Positions 1 through 10,385 of a stretch of 64,000 nt of DNA are shown piece by piece (positions within the stretch are counted from its first letter, which is position 1; the number at the start of each line of letters is the position of its first letter). This DNA comes from Cytidiella melzeri (Eukaryota; Basidiomycota; Agaricomycetes; Polyporales; Irpicaceae). The notes beneath the pieces were generated by a model. That model was not told the DNA's origin. It did no database searches and saw only the letters and a list, made by a program, of their open reading frames with translations. Made by a program: the position numbers and the translations under genes. The DNA lies in contig JABYQR010000143.1 in assembly GCA_022592445.1 (NCBI GenBank), positions 40,279 to 104,278 on the forward strand. Direction: 5' to 3'.

Positions 1-2
1 CT

Positions 3-1005
3 ATAGAGCATATGGAAGACGACGAAGAAACACACAAAGCTATCCCGACCTGGGTCGAACTGGAATACAAGGTGAAAATTATATGTTTGCTACGCTTGAA
101 GAATGCGTTTAAGCCCACGTTTCTATAGCATATGCGAAGTCTTGCAGGAGCTCGTTCTCAAGTTCATTTCACGCACCTGTCGAAATCGTCCTGCGAAACG
201 TTGAATTCCCTGTTCTCTGAGCTATCGGGGACGTCGCAGGAGAGTGCACCCGCTGTTGCACTTGCACATACAGAGGGAGTTTTGGACTTTATGAAAGCAC
301 AAGGCGTCACTCTCGACAAAGTTTGTCTTCTTGATCCAAAAGCTGAAAAAGAACTATCTCCAGAAGATGGCGACTGTCGATTTTCTTGGTTCCTTTTCGG
401 TGTAAGTATGACTCCACTAGCCTTGTGACAAAACGTACAATTATGCCAAAACCATTTCTTTCAGGGTATCCTCGGTATGACCACCGTCTTCTGAAACGAA
501 GCAAGCAAACAAGTTCATACTAACTATTCTCGCTGGTTAGGTGACGATCCTCCCCGAGATCGGACATCAGAACTACGGGTCCTTGGTTTTCCGACTAGGC
601 ACCTTGGTCCCGTTCAGATGACCACTGACACTGCCCTCGGTGTCTCGAAGCTCATCGTTGAAGATAAAAGTGAGATGCTCAAGTGACTTTTGCGAGGACT
701 TGGGCTGACACCGCTCTATTCGTTCCAGTACCGTTATCAGAGATACCATACGTCGTTAGTAGTCAGGCAGTGCTTGTAGTATACAAAACTCACAGACTCT
801 CTTTCAGGACCACCCTACAATCACATTCAACCCTCAAGAGAGCGTGGAAATGCCCTTCCGTGAGTTATTCTCATTTTCGGCGATATGTATATGGGAAGCT
901 AACCAATGCTTTGTAGGTTACATCTCTGTGAACGGCGAACCACGCCTTCCACCTGGGATGCGCGAACATCTACGCGAAGACCTGAATAAAAGTTTCGATT
1001 TCTAA
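3..1005 (+). CDS. SFM1: Sfm1-like SPOUT protein-arginine methyltransferase, 5' end outside the window
   Basis: In yeast Sfm1 methylates an arginine of ribosomal protein S3 using S-adenosylmethionine, through a SPOUT fold with a C-terminal knot. The spliced reading contains IEHMEDDEE near the start, then LLDPKAEKELSPEDGD, FLFGGILGDDPPRDRT, RHLGPVQMTTDTALGVSK and a C-terminus ending REDLNKSFDF; these are the blocks I know from Sfm1 (YOR021C) homologues. The initiator codon lies a few residues upstream of the window. Inferred introns: 72-128, 402-464, 475-540, 670-728, 755-807 and 860-916. All are GT-AG and all preserve the frame. The third exon (465-474) is only 10 nt. The gene converges on Nnf1, with 228 bp between stop codons. 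The substrate is inferred from the family. Confidence 0.85.
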
Positions 1006-1233
1006 GGGGAAGATGTCGGTGACATGCTACCGGAAACAGCGGGTCGAGAAAGTTATACCGATCTTCACTGCAATATAGTTACTGTATCTAGCGTGGATGT
1101 ATTGCTTTGCGATTAATAAACTTTATAATCGAAGCTCAATGTACGCTATGTCATCGCACTGCAGATCTCACATATATCAGCGTGATGCACGGGGTATGTT
1201 ACAAGCGAGTAGAATACAGACAACAGTAAGAGG

Positions 1234-2057
1234 TCATCGTCCATAGCTACTGATCGACTCGGCAGTCTGCAATGTCCATGCCTGTATGTCTTCAATCGGC
1301 ACATCGCCCCATTGTGAAAGAGCCTGGAACGACCTTTAAAACAGGATACACCAAGACCTGCGTGGATGTCCTTACCTTGTCCAATTCGTCTAGTAGACGG
1401 TTACTCTGGTCATCCGCATCCGCCTTTGCCTGCACGTTAGCTTGCATCTCGGCCTGCAGTACCCTATTCCGTTGGTCCAGCTAATGAGATGTTCTGAGTG
1501 CCCTTGGTAATGTATGACATCGTGAGAGGAGAGCGTACCTCCTCTAGCTGAGCCTTCAGGCGATCACGCTCGGATTCAAGGATAGGCATAATCCTCGCGC
1601 GTGCCGCCGCACTCGGCTGCACGTCTTCTCTCCAAACATCTTTGCCTGTATACACAGCTTTCTTGCGTTCCTTCGCTTCTGTGATCACGGCATGTAGCTT
1701 GTCGACATTTGGCTTGACATCCATCTTGGCCAGAATGTCCTCGCAGCCTTTCTAGCGTGACGGTCGTCTCGTGAACTTGATAAAGTCAAGGGCTAGGGTA
1801 AGACACACAGTTATAGAGGATTCCAAGTGGTTCGCAATGGTACTGCACACTGACGAAGAAGAGTCTGGCTCCTCTTCACACCAAAGCGAGAAGCACTCTG
1901 CAAAGTCTTCATATCTAGGTCAAGCTCAGTTTACTCGAACTACACACGAAAGATGGGAGCCCACTTACGTCCATTTGTGTGCAGCGCGTTGAATCGCCAG
2001 TTGAAGTGCAGAGTGAAAATGCGTCCAACGTTTACTCGCGGACACCGTCGTGGCCAT
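1234..2057 (-). CDS. NNF1: Kinetochore protein Nnf1/PMF1-like (MIND/Mis12 complex)
   Basis: Nnf1 is a subunit of the MIND (Mis12) complex that joins centromeric chromatin to the outer kinetochore. I rebuilt five exons. The start is MATTVSASKRW. An alpha-helical part follows with RAAHKWTYEDFAECFSLWC, then GCEDILAKMDVKPN and KDVWREDVQPSAAARAR. A long coiled coil ends ...TAESISSYGR. Introns include 1915-1968 and 1752-1808, a third beginning after QLEE near 1540, and a fourth beginning after LLDELDK; all are GT-AG and keep the frame. The start ATG at 2055-2057 opens a reading without internal stops. No single exon exceeds about 210 nt, so the gene is invisible to ORF scanning. Total length, near 200 residues, suits the family. 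The name rests on the helical N-terminus with its CF motif, the central EDIL/NVDKL region and the C-terminal coiled coil. Another coiled-coil kinetochore protein remains possible. Confidence 0.65.
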
Positions 2058-2216
2058 TGTCGCGGTTGAGAGTGAGACGCGTGCTGACAGGGGTCCGTGA
2101 TCGCCAGACGTGAGTTAGAGACCCCGGATACCGTGTTCGTTGTGGCCGCAGCCATACTCACTAAAGTCAGTGATACCGCCGTGCACGCGTGCGCATGTGT
2201 GCCTCAACTGAGACTG

Positions 2217-2400
2217 ACTCGCAGGCATGCACGGCCTCTAGTAGTCCATTTGGGCAGCAATAATTCATCTAATACGGATTCATGACTCCTACGATTTACC
2301 TGAGGTCCTGAATCGTTCCCATGATGACCGCTCGAAAGATAGGAAGGGGATGTGCCTCGGTGTTGAACGTTTTGAAGGCCCAGCGAGTAGCGATTGTGGA
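2217..2400 (-). pseudogene. Copied 3' scrap of the GH47 mannosidase gene
   Basis: On the minus strand this stretch reads [11 protein letters not shown] followed by a broken frame and the sequence around the stop codon. It matches the last coding part and stop region of the GH47 gene at 12380-12500 (shared on the plus strand: atacggattcatgactc, ttcccatgatgacc, ggggatgtgcctcggtgttg). Similarity covers roughly 100-120 bp and fades on both sides. The copy has an indel near the DWSS equivalent and no coding capacity. It lies in the same orientation as the parent, about 10.1 kb away. Confidence 0.75.
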
Positions 2401-2515
2401 GGCTTATTACATTGCTCATCTCGCTTGTACTACAGGTGCCAGGTCGAGTCGCTTATATATGTAATCAAGTCTAATGAGAGGTAGAAACGTTCATTGCACA
2501 AAGAGGTTGTGTGTT

Positions 2516-3406
2516 CTAGCCGTAATAACGTAACGGCGGCGCTATCGACCTGAATATCTCCTCTACCGATAATCGAGTCGATACGCTCCGGGAACTTAGC
2601 CTGCCTGTCCTGGCTGCCTCTCTCCAGTCCTCGCCATATTCAGAACTCCAAGTCTTGTCAAGGGTTTCAACCACTTCATCGCTGATGTCCTTCCATTCGA
2701 TCGTCGCCTTGAGCTCGTCCATCGAAGTGACCTCGAAGCAGTCACCAGCCCAAGGACCTCGATGCAGGTTGTCTTTGTTCTCCATCGCGATGGAACCGTC
2801 CGACGACCAGCAGATTTGCGAAAGAAGAGCATGGTCGAGTCGCACAGCGTGTTGAATGAAAGGCGTATTGCCTTCGCTGCCGGTGAGACTAGCGATGGCT
2901 TCTGCACGCACGTACTCCCCCTTTGACAGGTTACAGAGCACCCAAGGATGTGTTGATTCATATCTTGGAGTAATAATCATATTGAAAGCGCCTTTATCCC
3001 TGCCGAGGTCCGCGTCGTCGAGTTGTCTGGAGGGCTCAATGCTGCAAGTGCCTCCCTCGAATTCTTGGAAGACGTCAAGCATGAGGTCTTTGAACGTAAG
3101 ATCATATTCTGGGTCCTCAGATGGGTTGCGCTTCAACCAGTCTTCAACGAGTTCCCTTATGCTTTCCGGGTAATCGTCGTCGCGCGTATATTGGCCTAAG
3201 CAAACGACGTGGTAGCCGGCCCAATTGGCGAACACAGGCTTCTGTAATTTGACAACTCGAGGGAAGCCGACCGCGAAGAGGACTCCGTCTGCCAAACAGA
3301 GGCATGCGGCGTCACAAAGGCTGTCGATGGAGTCGAAGATCATTGAGAGTATCTCGTCGGGTAGCAGAAGGAGTTTCGACGCCGATTTGGAGGAGCGATG
3401 GGCCAC
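2516..3406 (-). CDS. F-box-like protein, paralogue 1 of a local family
   Basis: This intronless ORF of 296 residues starts MAHRSSKSASK. An F-box-like N-terminus (residues 11-35, LLLLPDEILSMIFDSIDSL) is followed by ACLCLADGVLFAVGF, then NWAGYHVVCLGQYTRDDDYP and a conserved central block WVLCNLSKGEYVRAEA. The C-terminal half contains LSQICWSSDGS and LHRGPWAGDCFEVTS. The same architecture occurs at 33117-33908, and in decayed form at 22451-23122 and 24364-24519. F-box proteins usually bind Skp1 and present substrates to SCF ubiquitin ligases. That role is inferred here only from the N-terminal motif, and the remainder matches no domain I can name. The ORF is intact and has the longest C-terminus of the local copies. 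Confidence 0.7.
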   Translation of the reverse strand: MAHRSSKSASKLLLLPDEILSMIFDSIDSLCDAACLCLADGVLFAVGFPRVVKLQKPVFANWAGYHVVCLGQYTRDDDYPESIRELVEDWLKRNPSEDPEYDLTFKDLMLDVFQEFEGGTCSIEPSRQLDDADLGRDKGAFNMIITPRYESTHPWVLCNLSKGEYVRAEAIASLTGSEGNTPFIQHAVRLDHALLSQICWSSDGSIAMENKDNLHRGPWAGDCFEVTSMDELKATIEWKDISDEVVETLDKTWSSEYGEDWREAARTGRLSSRSVSTRLSVEEIFRSIAPPLRYYG

Positions 3407-4172
3407 ACGAGGGTACCGGAAGCTTCAAAGAAAGATATAAGCGCAGTGTAAGGAGGCACCATGACCAGATGCTCACCGTAACAATGCCTGGCTCCTCTCA
3501 GACCAGGACGTCGGAACAGTAAAATGACGGATGTGTACATGAAGGCCTTGGTAACAAAATATCTCGCCGAGTTTATCACGGCCCTTGTACCAAGCGGAAT
3601 CCATATTGACCCTAAGATGGGCTGTCAGCACGGTCGTATCCACGCCTGGAGAAGGAAGACTATTCTCACAAGTAGAATGTCTGCCCCATGTTTGCTGCAG
3701 TACTTGCGATCTTGCACGAACCGGACGGGTAGTGTGTCAGAAAGGTCGATGTTGGCAGGCGAAGGGAGCGAAGAAACGGGGCGAGCTACTATGTACGCTG
3801 GCTCCAGGCTACACTCCCAAGCGAATGCGATGTCGGGCGGATATGAGCGCGGGGTATGTCGTCGCGGCGACGAAAGGAGGGAATGTGGCGGTTTGAGGGA
3901 TGGGCGTGCGACGAAAAAAATAAATATCACTGAGATCGGTGTGAAACGTCGCTCCGACAACCAGCCCATCATATAATCTGTCTATAGCCAGTTTATCTGG
4001 ACCAGCAATAATGGACATCCAGCGTACATAATTATCAGGATATGCACAGTGCGAGCAGAAGCCGCGAGAGACTCGGGCAATAGACGTTTTGATCTCACTT
4101 TGCTTGAGCTGGGATGGACAGCGCGGAATGAACAAATGACATATTCGAAACAACAACAACTTGTAAATACAG
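3407..4172. other. Intergenic stretch without supported gene
   Basis: There are open frames of up to 150 codons here, but none shows splice structure, recognisable motifs or coherent codon use. I see no repeat or RNA gene. Confidence 0.5.
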
Positions 4173-4928
4173 CTAATTCAAAGTACAATCATACAACGCG
4201 AGCTGCCCCTGTAGTTCCGTCCAAATATCCCTGCGAATCTCCTCGCGCGTACGTGCAGCTACAGGTTCAGGTAGGAGTTTCTGTGCTGGGCCAGGGGCAC
4301 GCTTCGGCTTGAAGCGCGCCATCCAGGAGTCGAGGAAACTGCCTTCGAAAGGAACGCTGGTGTTCCAATCAGGCCAGTTGGAGCCAGCAGGAAACTCGGG
4401 ATAGGTGCCGACGAACGCCATCCAGTACAGCGAAACACCCCACGACCACTGGGGATGTGTGCGGTCCAAGACGGTCGTGAGGAGCCAGCGCTCGACGCCG
4501 TTGAGGAGCGATTCCCAGGATGCGAACGACTCGCAATTGAAATGCTTGAGGGTGGTTGCGAACGTAAGCAGGTAGTCAGTCTCCTGTGCTGAATATGTGA
4601 GGTGCATGTCACTCGACGCAAGGCGCGATGGACTTACTGGTGGGAGGGTGACCGCGAAGTCATAATCGGCCTCTTCGCCTTTCACCTTTGCGGGGCGCAC
4701 TGTCGCCGTGAGGAAACCAGCAGCCTCGGGAGGCACTGCGACTGTGACTGTGAGGGGCTATGAACTGTTAGCAACTCGAGTGCTTGAGAACATGGCGAAT
4801 CAACTTACCACTGCGTCCGATGTGTGTGATAAGCCGTAGATCTCAATCCATAAGGGAACACGACGGCAGCCGTCGACCTCTTCGCCGTGTTGTCGCTGTC
4901 CGGGATTGACCATGAAGACAGTCGCCAT
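4173..4928 (-). CDS. Unassigned protein, probable three-exon gene
   Basis: I do not recognise this protein. The model has three exons: 4809-4928 (MATVFMVNPGQRQHGEE... to SHTSDAV), 4638-4757 (PLTVTVAVPPEAAGF to VTLPP) and 4173-4583 (ETDYLLTFATTLKHF onward). Introns 4758-4808 and 4584-4637 have GT-AG ends; the second is 54 nt without a stop, so retention would also be open. The product is about 216 residues: a beta-rich first half (alternating T/V), a tryptophan-rich middle (WSWGVSLYWMAFVGTYPEF) and a basic, charged C-terminus. No signal peptide or clear membrane segment is visible. The start sits in a good context (ccATGG). However, coding-like sequence in another frame runs to about 5160, so an upstream exon may be missing from this model. 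Confidence 0.45.
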
Positions 4929-5277
4929 GGTCGAGGGAAGTTGCGGCGATGTTGCAAGAGGGAGGATGTTGCGGAAGGACTGGCGACACTGACAACAACG
5001 CTGAAGGGGACAAACCCAACGCCAACGCCTCTGGCAGACGCCGAGGAAGTTCGCACAGTCACGTGTGCGTCTCCCTCGTCGAGATCAGCAACCTCAAACA
5101 CATCGATGGGCTCGCAAACTCTTCTCCTTTCTCTACGACGTGCGCGCGAAGCTTGAGAAAGATTGGAAAAAGGTGAGCAAGACAGTTCTTGTCTTGTATT
5201 GTGCGATCTAACTTGACTGAGGCTGTTTACAGCTGCAGTAACATTCTTGTACTACCTTTGCACATCCACCAATCAGC

Positions 5278-8200
5278 ATGTCTGCAAACACTTCAGCTTA
5301 CAGCTTAGACCCTGCAGGTACGTACACAGGGATTGCTCTGGTTCTCTATGTACGCTAACACCTTCTATGCAGTGTGGTCTTTAGGCGATAAGGACCAAGT
5401 GACATGCTTGTTGTGTCCAAGCTTGACTTCTGGTCTTCCACTCACAATTGCACGCCGCTACGCTCAGGGCCACGAATCTACAGCTCGGCATCAGCAGCGC
5501 CTCCAGTACCGTCGGCAGCTACAAGAGGCCAACCTTGAGCGCTCCAAGCTGCAAGAAGCAGAAGTGCAGAGGCAAGAAATGCAAGGCATTGAAGAGTCTC
5601 CAGACACATCTCAGGATGAAGCGCGTCTGGTGGACATGTCTCATGATCCAGTTCCATTCAGTGAGCTCTGGCAACTCCAGGATCGTGAGCACAGTGTGGG
5701 GGTATTAGAGGTTGATGAAGAGGAGGAGGAGTATGCTGCCGAAAATGCCGAGCGCGATGAGATGTTGGATCCAGAGTATGAGCTGTTTGAGGATGACATG
5801 CAAGATGAGCATGCTGGGCAGGAGACCATAGGCATAGGTGAGTTGTCCTACCTGGGTATGAAGAATTGCATGATTTGAAAGTCCCGCTAACAATCTATCA
5901 TAGGTATACCAGAGTTCTCACACTCCAGTCAGCCATCTGCTCAGGATTCATTGTTCTCTCCATGGCCGTCCAAGTCAGTAAGTATAAGTAGGGTCCTACA
6001 GTCAGATAGCTACTTATCTTCATCAGCTCTTTCTCACAGACCTCTTGCTAACGTCTCCACGTCTGCGGTTCTCGGATGCACAAATCAGTGCAATGCTCAG
6101 ATGGGCCAAGGCGTTACATGCACGTGACGTTCCAACCTTGTATGCTATCAAGAAAATGCGCCAGGACCTCCGTCGTCTGGTTGGAGATCCCACAAAGAAA
6201 GTTGTAAGTCCTAGCGGCAATATCTTCTACATCAATGATATTGGGGCTGCGGTTGCAAAGGTATGGTTGTATATCTTGTAATCAAATTTCAATCTGAACC
6301 TGTTTTAGGATTACGCAAATCCTTTGACTCGATTTGCAATGTCCGACTTTCCTGAAGACCGTGGAGGGCATATGTCTGAAGCACAGCATGGTTTCAAGAT
6401 GCTTCGTGATGGCCCTGAAGGCATTGTCACCCCTGCTGTAAGGGTTGAAGGGAAGATCTTTTTCACTCAGGAGCTGCTTCAGCGATCCGACGCGTCTTAT
6501 TTTATACCGGAGCGGTTCTTTGTGGATCGTTGTAGTTCACGACGAGACGCAATCCCAACTGCTGGAGGCACACCAGAGACACTTACAGCATTAGGCCGTA
6601 GCGTTTCTTGGACTGAGGTAAGGTACATCTTCAATTGGTTGTATTTTTTCTCACTGGTTGATTAAATATAGGGTGGTTTTGTTGTGAGCAACCAACAGAT
6701 GCTATGTCCTGTGGCTACCTTCAAGGTTCCCTTCGACAAATTGTATGGGTCATATCCTGAACATGTCCAGCTGTTCTCTGGTATGTCTCAATAAACCCAC
6801 TTAGTGACTTTCTCACTTAACTTAATTTTCACAGATGAGTCTCGGAAATACGCCGAAAAAATGCCAAATCCCATTCGACAACTTGCCAAGGGCAGGATGT
6901 GCTACGCTGTCCCAGTCATCGTGTTCATCGATGATGTTTCTGGCAATGTTTCAAAGCAGTGGAACAAGCATCATGTTGTCTACGCCTCTAACGCAAACTT
7001 GCCACGGGAGATGATAGAAAAGGAATTCTCGGTCAAGTTTGTCTCATCGTCACCACATGCGTCTCCAATAGAGCTTGCAAAGGCTGTCTGTGACTCCATA
7101 AAGTAAGTACAGTCCTGAATTCTGCTGCAGAAAAATTATACTGGTACTTTTTACTCACTTCTCAAATAGTTCAGCAGCTCAGAATGGTGTTGAGGCCTGG
7201 GACTGCAAGTATGACGAAGAGGTTTTGTTGCTTCCATATGGCTTCTTTTTTGGTGGCGACAATCCAATGCAAGCAGAGGAATGCAGTCACAACGGGCTTG
7301 GTTGTAATCTCTTTTGCCGAACTTGCAAAGTTGGTGGTACCAAAGCTCATAAAGCCTCAGAAGAAGGCTTTCTTGAGCTATTCTCTGTATGTTTCTTTCT
7401 ATTTTCTTTTTCAAGAGTCAAGGTTGGGAACCTGATTTTTTGTGCTACTGTAGGAAGGCCCACTTCGAACACCACATGAAACAGACGCAGAAATTCGAAG
7501 ACAGCTCAGCATGTCTGTTCTCCCTGGAGCTCAGAGCAAGGTTGACAGCGCACGTCAGGCCACTGGTGTTTGGGACTCAGGACTTCACAGCATCATTCAT
7601 ACCTTGATTGAGATGGGTAAACAGCTTCGGAAGGCACGGCCAGACAATTCCCAGGCATCTGAGGATGCAATACGAAAGCAGCTTGAGACAGAGCTAGATC
7701 GCCTACTTCAGCCACATTCCGTGGATGACTGGATTAACCCATTGCTTGGACTAGCCGGTCAGTTTCCACAATATTCATGTTACCATTGATCTCATATATC
7801 ATTCAAGGAGTTAACATTCACATGGATACACCTACTGAGATACTACACACAGTGCTGCTAGGTGTTGTCAAATACTTCTGGGGCCAGACTGTTCATATCA
7901 TCGAAAAAGCAAAGTCGCTTGCTTTACTTGAAGCACGAATGGAGTCACTCGCGGTGCATGGCCTCAATCTCCCTGCGTTTGTTCCAGCATACATCTGCCA
8001 TTACCGTGGGGGTCTTATTGGAAAGCATTTCAAGAGCCTTGCTCAAGTAATGCCATTCCTCATTCATGACCTAGTTCCTCAGGATGTACTTGATGGATGG
8101 AATGTGATTGGAGAACTGGTTGTTCTTCTCTGGCATACAAGTATTGAGGACCGAGAAGTATACTTGGCATGTTTCATTTTATTTTATGGTGTTGCAATAT

Positions 8201-10218
8201 CTCATTGCTGCTGTAGGCCCATCTATCTAGGACCATTCAAGACCTTCTCAATATCACTGCAAAATGTGCACCGAGCATTCTCATCACCAAGCCAAAATTC
8301 CACTTCCTAGTCCATCTTCCAGCATACATCCGCCGTTTTGGCCCTGCCATTCTCTTTTCAACAGAACGCTATGAGAGCTTCAACCACGTATTCCGGCTTT
8401 CATGCATCCACAGCAATCGGCAATCACCCAGTCACGACTCCTGTAAGACCTTTGCTGCACAGGACGCTGTCAAGCATGTGGCCCTTGGTGGATTCTGGTA
8501 TGATGCCGAGAAGAAGACTTGGAGATCTGCAGGTCATGGAGTCCGGGACTACATGAGGGATCATCCAGAAGAGAAAGCACACCTGGGTTATAAAGAAACC
8601 AAGCCTGTTATTTCTGGTATGATTCTGAAGATGCTACACTATCTCTGTGACTATACTGATAATTATGCTAGGATCTGCACACCTACCCAAGTCACAGCAG
8701 AGACATTCGATGTCTGTTACATGGGCACAAACATACTCCTGAACAGTCACTAGCAGCTCACCCTCAGCTCAACTTGCTGCCCATGGACTGGACACACGAC
8801 GCTACTTCAAGGTTGAGTCTATGACTCTCATCAACGGCGATAAAGCTGTCACTGGGAAAGATATTCTTGTTAAGTATGGTGATAATCAGGTGAGCTATCT
8901 TAGTTTTGGTAAATGTTTCACTATCATTGAATCTTCTCCTGCTCTTAGTACAAGTTTGCACGTGTTATTGAGATGCTGGTGCCACTGGAAAATGTCTCCC
9001 AAGTTTCTCACATCTCTGTTCAGCTGTTCAAGATAGAGGACACACGACATGAGAAGCTTCGAGTCCCTCGACTGACCTTGACACAAGACACTGCCCTTCT
9101 CACACTCCAGGTATGTTAAACGCAATTGTACAGCTGTATGTGCTCAGTCAGGGATTATTGCAGGACATCATATGTGCAGTCAATACCCAGCACAATTGCA
9201 CAGACTCAGACTCCCAATGCATAGGAGTGACATTGCATCCTACCCGGCAAGAACGCACCTTCACAGAGCATCGTACCAAGCAAATTGCTCAGCATGCAGA
9301 GACACCTCACTTCTTACTCAATATCTACTCAATTCACAACTACGAGCAGATTGCTAAAGCTCTTCCTTCATCGCTACGACAGGCTGAGCCAGTTATCCCT
9401 GACACAGCAGTTTTAGAAGTGCGGAAAGCAGCTGTGAAGCACATGGGAGCTCGAAAAGCTGCATCAAAAGCTGCACTTCCACCTTCCAGCACCACAAGGA
9501 TCACCAGACCAATCACTCCAGCTGCGTTCAATGTGTCCAACGTCATGACACAGCCTTTACCAGGTAAGCCCCTGTGCATGAAGGGTATATCCGCACACAC
9601 ACTAATGATCATGTTCATCACATGCAGACAGCAGGGCTGTGACTGCACGACCATTTGAAACACCTCAACGGAGCTCGGTCAAACAAGGTGCAAAGCGCAA
9701 GGTAACAGAAATGGATGTGAGTATCAGTTCCTACAATTATTGTGCATGTGCTCATTTTTTGTGGGCAGAAGGAAGCAGGCAGAGGTTTCCAAGCCAATCC
9801 AATTGCTTCCAGCTCTCAATCTCAAAATCGCGAGAGCAACACTGGCGTTGCATTTGCTGATTCACAATGGCAGCGTTCATTTTCTTGGCCAGCAGCACAG
9901 CCAGGTCCTCACATTCCTGAGTCTGGGCCACCCTTTCCACCTCCATTTGCGCCGCCGCAGTTCCTTTCACCATTCTCCCCACCCCTACCTCCATTTGCAC
10001 CACCACCATTCCTTCCACCATTCTCCCCACACCCGACACATGCAAGGAACATGCAATCATCAATTCCGCCGCCGCCCCCATCCCACACAATCGACATTCC
10101 TGTTGCAGATCGCGATCCACCACACCCCTCAGCCGTGCCTCCTCAATCTTTCAATCGCTTCTCGCGCTGGACCCGCGCGACGCCGTTTGGGCCCGAAAAT
10201 GACTCTTCACACATGTAA
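5278..10218 (+). CDS. Tnp2-like transposase or transposase-derived protein, about 12+ exons
   Basis: The first exons read MSANTSAYSLDPAG joined to WSLGDKDQVTCLLCPS..., with CxxC and HxxxxxH spacing like a BED/C2H2 zinc finger; introns at 5318-5372 and 5838-5903. Then follow an acidic glutamate-rich linker and a core containing GGFVVSNQQMLCPVATFKV and NKHHVVYASNANLP. A metal-binding block CSHNGLGCNLFCRTCKVGG and IHMDTPTEILHTVLLGVVK come next. Later blocks are LVHLPAYIRRFGPAILFSTE and RYESFNHVFRLSCIHSNRQ. Their order resembles plant Tnp2 transposases followed by their DUF4218-like region; this is pattern memory, not a search. The C-terminus is basic, then proline/phenylalanine rich. Introns are about 50-70 nt and mostly precise. 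Near 8690-8790 I could not join the frames without a stop, so the gene may be broken there or use an unusual splice. Confidence 0.55.
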
Positions 10219-10385
10219 ACTAGTGCCTCGCTTTTTTAATAGTACAACATGCTCACTCGTCGTGGTCAATTCATGGGGCCTCATTGTTGACCAAACAAAG
10301 ATAAACACGGTGCGTTTATATCGATGCAGGGCGCTTCTGACCTTTCTCCAGGTCACACTGGTTGTTCGACGCCCTTGCCTCACTC

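Noticed and set aside
3524..3976. 150-codon plus-strand open frame, overlapped by open frames on the other strand
   Set aside because: Composition is arginine- and serine-heavy without motifs, several overlapping frames are equally open, and no splice structure is visible.
5278..10218. Assignment to the KDZ or Plavaka transposon groups known from basidiomycetes
   Set aside because: The blocks I can read resemble Tnp2 followed by a DUF4218-like region more than remembered Plavaka or KDZ sequences, and no TET/JBP gene is nearby. The superfamily remains open.
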